Positions 26,016 to 34,352 of a DNA stretch of 64,000 bases are shown piece by piece. The notes below the pieces were generated by a model that saw only the letters and a list, made by a program, of their open reading frames with translations, made no database searches and was not told the DNA's origin. Source of the DNA: Caballeronia terrestris. GTDB lineage: Bacteria; Pseudomonadota; Gammaproteobacteria; Burkholderiales; Burkholderiaceae. The position numbers and the translations under genes were made by a program. Position 1 is the stretch's first letter. Each line of letters begins with the position of its first letter. Where the stretch lies: contig NZ_FCOL02000014.1 of NCBI RefSeq assembly GCF_001544515.1, positions 62,001-126,000 on the forward strand, read 5' to 3'.

Positions 26016-27026
26016 TCATGCCGCGCGCATGTGGTGCGCGTCGTCGAGCGCAAGCGTGCGCGCGCCCGGCACCGAATCGATCCCGAACGACGGCCGCGCG
26101 AGAAAGAACCCCTGCGCAAGCAATTGCGGCCACTGCGCGAGCCATTGCGCCTGCGCCGCCGTCTCGACGCCTTCGACGACCACCGTCATGCAAAGCTGCG
26201 TCATCAGCGCGACTACCGCCGATACCACCGCGCACGAGTTCGGGCATGCCGGCACGGCGGAGAGCAATTCCTTGGCGACCTTCACGGTCGAGAAACCAGT
26301 CGGGCAGAGCGCGGCGAGGCACGCGTAGCCGGTGCCGAAGTCATCCATCGCGACGCCGACGCCATGCATGCGCAAGAGCTTCACGACCTTCGGAAGATCG
26401 GGGAAGCGCGCCAGATCCTGTCCTTCCGAGAGTTCGATTTCGAGGCAGCGCGGCTCGATGCCATACACGCGGCAGACGTCCTGCAGACGCTGCCCGAAAC
26501 CTGGTGTCGCGGCGACCGATGGCGGCACGTTGATCGCGACCGGCCGCACCGCGCCGCCTTCATGCTGCCACTGCGCAAGCTCGCGGCACACGGTATCGAT
26601 GACGAAAGCGGTTAGTTCGGCGGCGACGTCGGGGTCGTCCAAGGTATCGGCGAAGGCGCCCGGCAGCAGCAAGCCGTACTCCGGATGCTGCCAGCGGATC
26701 AGCGCTTCGAGCCGCGCAAGATCGCCACTCTCGACGCTGTAGATGCCCTGATACGCCATGCGGAACTCGCCCGAGCGCAGTCCCGCGAGCACGCGCTGGC
26801 AGAGCGCTGCGTGCGGTGCGGCTTCATCAGGCGCGCAGCGGGCGGGGGGTTCGTCGCACCGGGTGAGGGTCATCAGCTCTATGCTCCGCCGTTCGTCCGA
26901 AAGGGTCGGTAGGGGCGGTTGCACAAGTCGTGCCAGATTTAGCTGCCAGGCTGCATGCGCCGCCAATGTCGCGAATTGTCCGCCAGAAACGGCAGGCGAC
27001 GCCGCAATGGCCGACAATGCCGGCAT
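26016..27026 (-). CDS. EAL-domain cyclic-di-GMP phosphodiesterase
   Basis: 336 residues from ATG 27026. ATG 26873 with GGAG 10 nt upstream is an attractive alternative start, giving 285 residues. The EAL domain (about 75-330) keeps the key pieces: LEALIRW (EAL motif), Asn in INVPPSV, Glu in LEIELSEG, MDDFGTGYACL with both aspartates, catalytic Lys in VKVAKELL, VVEGVET and QGFFLARP. All metal and base positions of an active enzyme seem present, although NLS and KID are modified. There is no GGDEF, PAS or membrane segment, so it is a soluble stand-alone phosphodiesterase that should lower c-di-GMP and thus affect biofilm and motility. Confidence 0.88.
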   Translation of the reverse strand: MPALSAIAASPAVSGGQFATLAAHAAWQLNLARLVQPPLPTLSDERRSIELMTLTRCDEPPARCAPDEAAPHAALCQRVLAGLRSGEFRMAYQGIYSVESGDLARLEALIRWQHPEYGLLLPGAFADTLDDPDVAAELTAFVIDTVCRELAQWQHEGGAVRPVAINVPPSVAATPGFGQRLQDVCRVYGIEPRCLEIELSEGQDLARFPDLPKVVKLLRMHGVGVAMDDFGTGYACLAALCPTGFSTVKVAKELLSAVPACPNSCAVVSAVVALMTQLCMTVVVEGVETAAQAQWLAQWPQLLAQGFFLARPSFGIDSVPGARTLALDDAHHMRAA

Positions 27027-27161
27027 TCATCGGACTGATGTCATGTGACGGGATGCGTCAGACGTTACAAGCCTTTGCGCATTCCGGTCAGTAAGTTTGA
27101 AGAAAAGTCGTCCTTGCGTCGCGCTATGATTCGCGTAATCGATCAAAAGCGACAACCGGAC

Positions 27162-28055
27162 ATGCCAAAGCAAGACAAGCCGCAAGAAGGAATCGAAGCA
27201 TCCGACGACGACGCCAGCGCATCCTCATCGACCTACCTTGTGCCGGGGCTCGAGCGCGGCTTGCGCATCCTCGCTGAATTCTCGGCGCGAGAACCGGTGC
27301 TGGGCGCGCCGGAGCTTTCGAAGCGCATCGGCATTCCGCGCACGACGACTTTCCGACTGCTGCAAACCCTCGAAGTGCTGGGTTTTCTCGAGCGCGTGAA
27401 CGGCGACCGCAATTTCCGGCTCGGCGTCGCGGTGCTGCGGCTCGGCTTCGAATACATGAGTTCGCTCGAACTCACCGATTTCGCGACGCCCGTCCTCGAA
27501 CGGCTGCGCGCCGCGACCGGCCTGACGACGCATCTCTTGATCCGCGATCAGCGCGACGTCGTGTTCGTCGCGAAATCGCAAAGTCACGAGCCAATGTTCA
27601 GCTCGGTGAAGGTGCACGTCGGCACGCGGTTGCCCGCACACGCGACAGTTCACGGGCACGTTCTGATGGGCGACCTGACGCTCGACGCGCTGCGCCAGCT
27701 CTATCCCGAAGACAAGCTCGAACAGTTCACCGAGCGCACGCCCGCGACCGTCGAAGAACTCGACGAACGCGTGCGCGAATGCGCGGCGCTCGGCTTCGGA
27801 TTGAGCGAGGCATCGTTCGAACGCGGCATTTCAGTGGTCACGGCGCCGGTGCGGGATCGCACGGGCGCGATCGTCGCGGCGATCACCGTGACCGTGCCGC
27901 GCTCGGAGATCAGTTCATCGGAAGATGAAAAAAACCAGCTCGTCGAAACGGTGTGCGGCGCGGCGCTCGAACTCTCGACGCGCCTCAACTATCGCCCCGG
28001 CGCGAACGATCCCACCGCCGCGCTCGCGCGCCGCAATGCGGCAGCGGCGAGCTGA
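27162..28055 (+). CDS. IclR family transcriptional regulator (paralogue A)
   Basis: 297 residues from ATG 27162; ATGs at 27045 and 27126 are less likely because the residues after them are not conserved in the paralogue. The N-terminal winged helix contains PELSKRIGIPRTTTFRLLQT (about 47-66) and the C-terminal IclR ligand domain contains THLLIRDQRDVVFVAKSQS and the GFGLSEASFERGISVVTAPV stretch. It is closely similar to the IclR protein encoded inside the catabolic operon at 33492-34352. It lies convergent to the porin gene. It probably controls the porin and the catabolic operon together with or instead of its paralogue. Confidence 0.9.
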   Translation: MPKQDKPQEGIEASDDDASASSSTYLVPGLERGLRILAEFSAREPVLGAPELSKRIGIPRTTTFRLLQTLEVLGFLERVNGDRNFRLGVAVLRLGFEYMSSLELTDFATPVLERLRAATGLTTHLLIRDQRDVVFVAKSQSHEPMFSSVKVHVGTRLPAHATVHGHVLMGDLTLDALRQLYPEDKLEQFTERTPATVEELDERVRECAALGFGLSEASFERGISVVTAPVRDRTGAIVAAITVTVPRSEISSSEDEKNQLVETVCGAALELSTRLNYRPGANDPTAALARRNAAAAS

Positions 28056-28076
28056 GCAGCTTCCAAGGTTTCACGC

Positions 28077-29150
28077 TCAGAACGAGTGGTGAATACCCGC
28101 GAGCACGATCACCTGATTGGCCGTGCTCGACACCCCCGCCGTGAAGAACGCGCCCTTCGCGCCCGACGACCCATGCTCGTAAAGCGCGTTCACATAAAGC
28201 TGTGTCGACTTCGAGAGCAGGTAGATGTCGCCGATCTCGAACTGCGTCCAGCGCTTGCCGTCGAAGGTGGTCGTCGCGGCGCCGCCTGCGATCCAGTTCG
28301 TCGGGATCATCTTGTAGGTCGCGCCGGCATCGTAGGTCTGATACGTGCTCGAAAAGCCGTTCGATTCCAGCTTCACGCGCGTATAAAGCCCGTGCACGAC
28401 CACGTTGCCGATTTCGTATGACGCGCCCGCGCCCATGTTCTGAAGCTTGTCGGCGACGTAGGTCGCGGCGGGCTGGCCCTGGAACGTGGTGATGCCGGTC
28501 GTCACGATTGCGGGCGTGCGGTTGTGTTCGTCCGAATATGTTGCTGCCGCCTTGAACGGACCGTTCTGATACGTCACGCCGAAGCCAAGCGTCTTGCCGA
28601 ACGAGAAGTCCGTCGTGTTGCCGAGGCCCATCATCGCGCCGAACGTGAAGCCGCCGAAGCTCGCCGAGCGGAACTTGGCCGAGTTGTCGTAGGGAACGAC
28701 GCCGGTATCCGCGAGCGCGTCGATGTTGCCGGGATGGAACGCGTACCAGCTCGCCGCGAGATAGGCGGTGGAGAGCGGTCCGAGCATGTCAAAGCTGAAC
28801 GGCGTCTGATGGCCGAAGGTCAGCGTGCCGATGTCGTCGCGGCTCAAGCCCACATACGCCTGCCGGTTCCACAGCGTGCCGGCCTTCGCGAAGTTGCCGG
28901 TGTTCGTGTAGAAGCCGTTCTCCAGTTGCGCGACCGTTTTATAGCCGCCGCCGAGATCCTCGACGATCCTCAGGCCCCAGCGGTCGGGCTGCATGTTGCC
29001 CTGTTCCTGGATCCACTTCGGGTGGCCGCCCGCGTTGTTGATGTACGCGACGCCGGCATCCAGACTGCCATACAGCGTCACGCTGCTTTGCGCCGATGCG
29101 CCCGATGCAATGCCGGCCCCGATCAGCCCGGCTGCGATGATGTGCTTCAC
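28077..29150 (-). CDS. Gram-negative porin (OmpC/Burkholderia trimeric type)
   Basis: 357 residues from GTG 29150, which has an AGGAG 10-14 nt upstream; the longer upstream frame has no signal peptide. The signal peptide ends at ASAQ. The mature N-terminus SSVTLYGSLDAGVAYINN and the C-terminus GIHHSF (terminal Phe) are typical of 16-strand Burkholderia porins. It should form a trimeric outer-membrane channel. It is divergent from the catabolic operon and shares an operator-like motif with it, so it may be a dedicated uptake pore for that pathway's substrate. Confidence 0.95.
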   Translation of the reverse strand: MKHIIAAGLIGAGIASGASAQSSVTLYGSLDAGVAYINNAGGHPKWIQEQGNMQPDRWGLRIVEDLGGGYKTVAQLENGFYTNTGNFAKAGTLWNRQAYVGLSRDDIGTLTFGHQTPFSFDMLGPLSTAYLAASWYAFHPGNIDALADTGVVPYDNSAKFRSASFGGFTFGAMMGLGNTTDFSFGKTLGFGVTYQNGPFKAAATYSDEHNRTPAIVTTGITTFQGQPAATYVADKLQNMGAGASYEIGNVVVHGLYTRVKLESNGFSSTYQTYDAGATYKMIPTNWIAGGAATTTFDGKRWTQFEIGDIYLLSKSTQLYVNALYEHGSSGAKGAFFTAGVSSTANQVIVLAGIHHSF

Positions 29151-29264
29151 CCTTTGTTCTCCTAGCCCGTCTTTCACATCGGCGGGACGTTCTCCCGCCG
29201 CTCCAGTGCCCTTTCTCCTCGCATGGATTGCCTGCATCCGCGCCTGGCAGCCATCGTCTTTGTT

Positions 29265-29280
29265 GTTCCATATATGGTTT
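29265..29280 (-). promoter_or_regulatory. Operator candidate of the porin promoter
   Basis: Minus-strand AAACCATATATGGAAC. It shares CC-N-TA-N-ATGGAACA with the site at 29548-29563 and is 18 nt downstream of the minus-strand -10 box (TATACT, 29304-29299), the same distance as in the plus-strand promoter. Probably bound by an IclR-type regulator. Confidence 0.45.
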
Positions 29281-29523
29281 GATGTGCTGCCTATGGAAAG
29301 TATAGTGAGATAGAACGCGAGAAAAAATAAAATTTTGAAAGGCGTTCGAGCGGTAAAAACGACGCGAGAGCGGGCGCGCAATATGCAGCAGAACCTTACG
29401 GGATAACGCTCAGAGCACCTCAACGGCGCTGTGCAATGGCTATCGCCTGGACATTTTCAGGACGCGGCGTCGGTGTTTTCACCTAGCGGGCAAGTTTCTG
29501 TTTTTTTCCTGCGAAACGACTCC

Positions 29524-29529
29524 TATAAT
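29524..29529 (+). promoter_or_regulatory. -10 box of the catabolic operon promoter
   Basis: A perfect TATAAT, 62 bp before the ferredoxin start. The matching -35 region is only a T-rich run (29501-29506, 17-bp spacing), so the promoter may need an activator. Confidence 0.5.
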
Positions 29530-29547
29530 GCCCATACATAAACTAGC

Positions 29548-29563
29548 GTTCCGTAGATGGAAC
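29548..29563 (+). promoter_or_regulatory. Operator candidate of the catabolic operon
   Basis: Inverted repeat GTTCC-GTAGAT-GGAAC directly downstream of the -10 box. Size and spacing suit a dimeric IclR regulator, and two IclR genes flank or lie in this operon. Binding here should repress in the absence of inducer. Confidence 0.55.
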
Positions 29564-29590
29564 ATAGTCGAACCAAAGGAAGGGTAAAAG

Positions 29591-29908
29591 ATGTCTGAAC
29601 AATGGCGCTGCGCCGGACATGCCGGTGACTTGTCGGAAGACGCTCCGATCGAATTCAAGTTCGAAGACGGCGTGGAAGTCGGGATCTACAAAGTGGGCGA
29701 CGACGTGTACGCGCTCGAGAACATCTGTCCGCATGCGTACGCGCTGCTGACGCAGGGCTTCATCGACGGGGACACCGTCGAATGTCCGCTGCACGAGGCC
29801 GTGTTTCACATCCCGACCGGCAAATGCTTGAAAGAGCCCGGCGGCCGCGACCTGAAGATGTATTCAGTGCGCCTCGCCGGTGAAGAAATCCAGATCAAGG
29901 TGGAATGA
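29591..29908 (+). CDS. Rieske [2Fe-2S] ferredoxin component of ring-hydroxylating oxygenase
   Basis: 105 residues. The Rieske motif is complete: CPH (Cys46, His48) and CPLH (Cys65, His68), with 16 residues between. This small soluble ferredoxin carries electrons from the reductase (40113-41342) to the oxygenase (30258-31313). It is the first gene of the catabolic operon and has a good ribosome-binding site (AGGAAGGG). The next gene starts one base after its stop. Confidence 0.93.
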   Translation: MSEQWRCAGHAGDLSEDAPIEFKFEDGVEVGIYKVGDDVYALENICPHAYALLTQGFIDGDTVECPLHEAVFHIPTGKCLKEPGGRDLKMYSVRLAGEEIQIKVE

Positions 29909-29909
29909 C

Positions 29910-30221
29910 ATGCGAGAGGTCGCCGTGAACTTCAATCCGTTACTCAAGCCGTGGCTCGCGCCGCAGCCGAACAACGTCGCCGGCAAGGGCGTCATCGAAA
30001 AGCCGGGTGAAACCGAGAATTTCATCTGGCAGACGCGCAAGGCCGAGCCGACCCAGTACGAAAACGACTTCGGCGATGCGCTCGAACAAGTGTTCGAAGC
30101 CGGCGCGCTGGAACTCGAACAGGTTGTCGAAGGCTTGAACCGCATCGGCTTTCGCACGCCCGAGGGCAGCGCGTGGAGCGCCGAGCGGCTCGCCACGGAA
30201 CTGCGCACGCTCGCCGAATGA
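29910..30221 (+). CDS. Small recombinase-like helix-turn-helix protein of a Rieske operon
   Basis: 103 residues from ATG 29910, one base after the ferredoxin stop. The C-terminal half (ALELEQVVEGLNRIGFRTPE and SAWSAERLATELRTLAE) resembles the recombinase-type helix-turn-helix (G..T..G..W....V...L). The N-terminal half (NFNPLLKPWLAPQPNNVAG, TENFIWQTRK) is conserved in small proteins next to Rieske oxygenases. There is no catalytic recombinase domain. It could be a regulator or an assembly/accessory subunit of the oxygenase. The tight coupling to the ferredoxin favours an accessory role; this is an inference. Confidence 0.72.
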   Translation: MREVAVNFNPLLKPWLAPQPNNVAGKGVIEKPGETENFIWQTRKAEPTQYENDFGDALEQVFEAGALELEQVVEGLNRIGFRTPEGSAWSAERLATELRTLAE

Positions 30222-30257
30222 CGGCGGCATCCAAAGAATAGATTTCGGAGTTTCTTC

Positions 30258-31313
30258 ATGACGTCCCCCCAAACAAGCAACGTCGCAGCCGATCCGGTCC
30301 AGACCTATCTCGATCGCGGACTGCGCAATTACTGGTATCCCGTGGCGCCGAGCTGGCAGGTTGCGAACGCGCCGATCGGCCTCACGCGTCTCGGCGACCA
30401 GATCGTTCTCTGGCGCGACCAGGAAGGCAAGGTCCACGCGCTCGAAGACCGCTGCCCGCATCGCGGCGCGCGCCTGTCGCTCGGATGGAATCTCGGCGGC
30501 AGCGTCGCGTGCTGGTATCACGGCATCGAAGTGGATGGCGGCGGTGTCGTGCAGAAGGTGCCGGCGGTGCCGGCGTGTCCGCTCGAAGGGCAGAAGTGCG
30601 TGAAGTCGTATCCGGTAGAGGAACACGCGGGCGCGATCTTCCTTTGGTTCGGCGACGAAGCGAACAAGGAACCGGCGCCGCTCGTGCTGCCGGAAGAGCT
30701 CGTGGGCGACGAATACGCGAGCTTCCTCTGCATGTCGCACTGGAAGTGCAATTACCAGTACGCAATCGACAACGTGATGGACCCGATGCACGGCGCGTAT
30801 CTGCATGCGACCTCCCATTCGATGGCCGAAGGCGACAAGCAGGCCGACATGCGCGTGCGCAAGACCGATACGGGCCTGATGTTCGAAAAGGTCGGCCAGC
30901 GCGACGTGAACTTCGACTGGGTCGAACTCGGCGAGACCGGCTGTCTCTGGATGCGCTTGGCGATTCCGTACAAGAAGAAGTTCGGCCCGGGCGGCAACTT
31001 CGGGATCATCGGCTTCGCTACGCCTGTCGATGAAGACAACTGCGTCGTGTATTTCTGGCGCACGCGCAAGGTGTCGGGCTGGCAGCGCGACGCGTGGCGC
31101 TTCCTGTATCGCAATCGTCTGGAAGGGCTGCACTGGGCGGTGCTCGAACAAGACCGCTACGTGTTGGAAAGCATGGCGCCGAACGCGCGCGATCACGAGT
31201 TCCTTTATCAGCACGACGTCGGCATGACGCGCGTGCGGCGCATGTTCAAGCAGCGCGGCCAGCAGCATCTCGCGGCGCTCGAAGCGTACCGCGCGGAGCA
31301 GGCTCATGCGTGA
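30258..31313 (+). CDS. Rieske non-heme iron oxygenase, alpha subunit (homomeric type)
   Basis: 351 residues. The N-terminal Rieske domain has CPHRGA (Cys66, His68) and CWYHG (Cys85, His88). The catalytic domain has NVMDPMHGAYLH with the bridging Asp175 and iron ligands His178 and His183. The length and the lack of a beta-subunit gene point to the alpha-only (group I/IIb-like, phthalate/vanillate-type) oxygenases. It should insert one or two oxygen atoms in an aromatic or related substrate, receiving electrons from the operon-encoded ferredoxin and reductase. The substrate cannot be told. The stop overlaps the next start by 8 nt. Confidence 0.92.
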   Translation: MTSPQTSNVAADPVQTYLDRGLRNYWYPVAPSWQVANAPIGLTRLGDQIVLWRDQEGKVHALEDRCPHRGARLSLGWNLGGSVACWYHGIEVDGGGVVQKVPAVPACPLEGQKCVKSYPVEEHAGAIFLWFGDEANKEPAPLVLPEELVGDEYASFLCMSHWKCNYQYAIDNVMDPMHGAYLHATSHSMAEGDKQADMRVRKTDTGLMFEKVGQRDVNFDWVELGETGCLWMRLAIPYKKKFGPGGNFGIIGFATPVDEDNCVVYFWRTRKVSGWQRDAWRFLYRNRLEGLHWAVLEQDRYVLESMAPNARDHEFLYQHDVGMTRVRRMFKQRGQQHLAALEAYRAEQAHA

Positions 31314-32061
31314 CGCGCTCGAAGGCCGGCGCGTGCTCGTGACGGGCGGTGCGCGCGGACTCGGCGCGGCGTTCGTCACGGCGCTCGCTGAAAGCGGCGC
31401 GCACGTCGCGTTCGGTGATGTGCTCGAAGCCGAAGGCCGGGCGCTCGCCCAATCGCTGAGCGACGCGGGCCGCGTCGCGCACTTCGTCCCGCTCGATCTC
31501 ACCGATCCGGCGAGCGTCGATGCGTGCATCGCGATGAGCGTAGAGAAGCTCGGCGGCCTCGATGGCCTCATCAACAACGCGGCGATCACGAACTCGGGCG
31601 GCATGTCCGCCGACGAACTCTCGACCGCGACGTGGGACGCCGTGATGAACGTCAACGTGCGCGGCACCTGGCTCGCGAGCACGGCAGCGCTGCCGCATCT
31701 GCGCGACTCGAAGCGCGGCGCGATCGTGAACATTGCATCGGATACGGCGATGTGGGGCGCGCCCAAGCTGCTTGCGTATGTCGCGAGCAAGGGCGCGGTG
31801 ATCGCGATGACGCGTTCGCTCGCACGCGAATTTGGCGCGCACGGCGTGACGGTCAACGCGATCGCGCCGGGCCTGACCGAAGTCGAGGCGACCGCCTACG
31901 TACCGGCCGAGCGCCACGAGTATTACCTGAAAGGCCGCGCACTGAACCGCGCGCAAGTTCCCGACGACGTGAACGGCCCCGTGCTGTTCCTGTTGTCCGA
32001 CGCGGCGCGCTTCGTCACCGGACAGTTGCTGCCGGTGAACGGCGGCTTCGTCATGAATTGA
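31306..32061 (+). CDS. Short-chain dehydrogenase/reductase (canonical)
   Basis: 251 residues with the classical SDR motifs: nucleotide-binding TGGARGLGAAF (10-20), NNAAI (about 86-90), a catalytic serine in NIASD and YVASK with the catalytic Tyr and Lys (about 157-161). C-terminal GQLLPVNGGFV is also standard. It likely uses NAD(P) to oxidise a hydroxyl or dihydrodiol produced by the oxygenase. The start overlaps the oxygenase stop (ATGCGTGA), so the two are translationally coupled. Confidence 0.92.
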   Translation: MRDALEGRRVLVTGGARGLGAAFVTALAESGAHVAFGDVLEAEGRALAQSLSDAGRVAHFVPLDLTDPASVDACIAMSVEKLGGLDGLINNAAITNSGGMSADELSTATWDAVMNVNVRGTWLASTAALPHLRDSKRGAIVNIASDTAMWGAPKLLAYVASKGAVIAMTRSLAREFGAHGVTVNAIAPGLTEVEATAYVPAERHEYYLKGRALNRAQVPDDVNGPVLFLLSDAARFVTGQLLPVNGGFVMN

Positions 32062-32092
32062 TTGATTGTGTATAGCTGACTAGGAGAAATCG

Positions 32093-32620
32093 ATGGCGGA
32101 TGCAGATATCGAACGCAAGTCGTGGGACCAGCCGGTGGACGCGAGTTTCGCGCAGTGGATGGACACGCGCGTCGCGCGGCTCGAAACCCGCAAGTATGAC
32201 TGGGACGCGCTGAAGTTTCAGGCCGACTACGACCCGAAGTACCGCCGCGCGCAGATGCGCTACGTCGGCACGGGCGGCACGGGCGTGGCTAAGGACGTCA
32301 ACACGGTCCCGGCCGGCGGCTTCACCTTCTCGACGATGGTCATCCCCGCCGGCAACATCGGCCCGAGCCATATCCACATGGATGTCGAAGAGATCTTCTT
32401 CGTGATCCGCGGAAAGATGATGGTGATCTGCGAAAAGGACGGCGAGACGTGGGAAACGATCGTCGGCGAGCGCGACCTGATTTCGGTGCCGCCGGGCGTG
32501 TATCGCACCGAAGTGAACATCGGCGAGGAAGACGCGCTGATGTGCGTGATGCTCGGCGCACCGAAGCCGATCACGCCGACGTATCCGCCGGATTCGCCGC
32601 TCGCCAAACTGAAGCGCTAA
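32093..32620 (+). CDS. Cupin domain protein
   Basis: 175 residues with one cupin barrel. Motif 1 is seen in GPSHIHMDVEEIFFVIRGKM (His, His, Glu metal ligands) and motif 2 around DLISVPPGVYRTEVN. It could be a metal-dependent dioxygenase or isomerase step, or a binding protein. A preceding N-terminal region of about 60 residues is unassigned. It is separated by 31 bp from the SDR gene, with a GGAG ribosome-binding site, and followed after 4 bp by the hydrolase. Confidence 0.85.
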   Translation: MADADIERKSWDQPVDASFAQWMDTRVARLETRKYDWDALKFQADYDPKYRRAQMRYVGTGGTGVAKDVNTVPAGGFTFSTMVIPAGNIGPSHIHMDVEEIFFVIRGKMMVICEKDGETWETIVGERDLISVPPGVYRTEVNIGEEDALMCVMLGAPKPITPTYPPDSPLAKLKR

Positions 32621-32624
32621 GTCC

Positions 32625-33491
32625 ATGACCGCGCACACCTTCACTCACGCCGACGCGCTCGCTTCGTTTCCCGAAGCGCGCATCGATACCGCGCATCGCA
32701 CGATCGGTTATCGCGAGGCAGGTGCCACGTATCTGCGCACCCTGCCGGTCGTGCTGCTGCATGGCATCGGTTCGGGCGCGGCTTCGTGGGTGCGGCAGAT
32801 GGAATCGCTTAACGCGACGCGGCGCGTGCTCGCATGGGATGCGCCGGGGTACGGCGCATCGACGCCGGTTTCATCAGCGTCGCCGGTTGCATCGGATTAT
32901 GCGGCGGCGCTCACGGACTGGCTCGATGCGCTCGACATCGAACGGTGCCTGCTGGTCGGGCATTCGCTCGGCGCGATCATCGCCGGGGCGTTCGCGGCAC
33001 AGCATGCGTCGCGCGTCGCGGGCTTGCTGCTTGTGTCGCCGGCGGGTGGCTACGGCGCGGCATCGGCTGAAGAGCGCGAAGCGAAGCGCGACGCGCGTCT
33101 CGCGATGCTCGCCGAGCTCGGTCCGCGCGGGCTCGCCGAGACCCGCAGCGCGAACATGCTCTCGGTGCACGCAAGCGACGCAGCACGCGAATGGGTGCGC
33201 TGGAACATGGCGCGCATCGTCCCGCAAGGCTACGCGCAGGCGACGCACCTGCTCGCGAACGCGGACCTCGCCGCCGACTTGAAGCGCTATCGCGGACGCA
33301 TCGCGGTAGCCGTCGGCGCCGACGACGCGATCACGCCGCCCGCCGCTTGCGAGCGCCTCGCGCGCGTCGCGGGCGTGAGCCTGCAGGTGATCCCGCACGC
33401 GGGACACGCGGGCTACGTCGAATCACCTGCCGCCTACACGACGCTCATCGATGCGTTCTGTCAGGCCGGCAATGCACAACGGAGCAATTGA
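32625..33491 (+). CDS. Alpha/beta hydrolase (meta-cleavage hydrolase-like)
   Basis: 288 residues. The nucleophile elbow is VGHSLGAII (Ser in GHSLG, about residue 109), the acidic residue is in VGADDAITPP and the catalytic His is in IPHAGHAGYVE near the C-terminus. The HGIGSGAASW stretch forms the oxyanion hole. Relatives in aromatic catabolism cleave C-C bonds of ring-fission products or hydrolyse enol lactones. The operon also encodes an extradiol-type dioxygenase, which fits a meta-cleavage hydrolase. The IclR gene begins directly after its stop. Confidence 0.88.
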   Translation: MTAHTFTHADALASFPEARIDTAHRTIGYREAGATYLRTLPVVLLHGIGSGAASWVRQMESLNATRRVLAWDAPGYGASTPVSSASPVASDYAAALTDWLDALDIERCLLVGHSLGAIIAGAFAAQHASRVAGLLLVSPAGGYGAASAEEREAKRDARLAMLAELGPRGLAETRSANMLSVHASDAAREWVRWNMARIVPQGYAQATHLLANADLAADLKRYRGRIAVAVGADDAITPPAACERLARVAGVSLQVIPHAGHAGYVESPAAYTTLIDAFCQAGNAQRSN

Positions 33492-34352
33492 ATGACACCC
33501 GACACGATCGGCGCCGCATCTGACGATGCGGACAAAGCCGACACGAACTACATGGTGCCGGGCCTCGAACGCGGTCTGAAGATTTTGACCGAGTTTTCGC
33601 CGCGCGAGCCGGTGCTGGGCGCGCCCGAATTGTCGAAGCGCCTGAAGATTCCGCGCACGACGGTGTTCCGTCTTTTGCAGACGCTCGAATCGCTCGGCTT
33701 TCTCGAACGTGCCGACAAGGATCGCAACTACCGGCTCGGCGTTTCGGTGCTGCGGCTCGGCTTCGAGTATCTGAGTTCGCTCGAGCTGACCGACCTCGGC
33801 CTGCCGATCATCGAGAGCCTGCGCGATACCACGGGCCTGACGAGCCACATCCTGATCCGTGATGGCCGCGATGTCGTATTCGTCGCGAAGGCGCAGAGTC
33901 ACGCGCCGATTTTCAGCTCGGTGAAGGTGAACGTCGGCACGCGTCTGCCCGCTCACGCGACGACGCACGGTCACGTGCTGATGGGCGACCTCTCGCTCGA
34001 TGAACTGCGCGCACTGTATCCGGAGAAGCCACTCGAACGCTTCACGAAGCTCACGCCGGAGACGGTCGAGGAGCTTTACGAGCGCGTTCGCGAGGACGCC
34101 GAGCGCGGCTATGCGATCAGCCAGTCGTCGTTCGAGCGGGGGATTTCGGTCGTCACCGCGCCGGTACGCAACGACACGGGGCGCATCGTCGCCGTCATCA
34201 CGACGACGATCCCGCGCCCCGAAATCGACGCGACGCTTTTCGACAGCGGCCTCGTCGACAAGGTGCGCAACGCGGCGGGCGAACTCTCGCGGCGGCTGAA
34301 TTACCGGCCCGCGGCGGAAAGCAAATATATGAAGTCATTGGGGTTGCAATGA
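33492..34352 (+). CDS. IclR family transcriptional regulator (paralogue B, in operon)
   Basis: 286 residues. The winged helix contains PELSKRLKIPRTTVFRLLQT and the ligand domain contains THLLIRD-like SHILIRDGRDVVFVAKAQS and SFERGISVVTAPVRN. It is strongly similar over its whole length to paralogue A at 27162-28055. It lies inside the operon it probably controls, starting immediately after the hydrolase stop and overlapping the next gene by 4 nt. This gives autoregulation if it binds the operator candidates at 29265 and 29548. Confidence 0.92.
   Translation: MTPDTIGAASDDADKADTNYMVPGLERGLKILTEFSPREPVLGAPELSKRLKIPRTTVFRLLQTLESLGFLERADKDRNYRLGVSVLRLGFEYLSSLELTDLGLPIIESLRDTTGLTSHILIRDGRDVVFVAKAQSHAPIFSSVKVNVGTRLPAHATTHGHVLMGDLSLDELRALYPEKPLERFTKLTPETVEELYERVREDAERGYAISQSSFERGISVVTAPVRNDTGRIVAVITTTIPRPEIDATLFDSGLVDKVRNAAGELSRRLNYRPAAESKYMKSLGLQ

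Larger units (their letters stand above)
29151..29590. promoter_or_regulatory. Divergent promoter region, porin / catabolic operon
   Basis: A 440-bp region between the GTG of the porin and the ATG of the ferredoxin gene. It contains one promoter candidate for each direction (-10 boxes at 29299-29304 minus and 29524-29529 plus) and two operator candidates, given separately. The part between 29285 and 29340 is A/T rich. No gene is supported inside it. Confidence 0.6.

Noticed and set aside
29940..31856. 638-codon minus-strand frame over the oxygenase genes
   Set aside because: Antisense shadow; the plus-strand Rieske motifs and operon overlaps show which strand codes.
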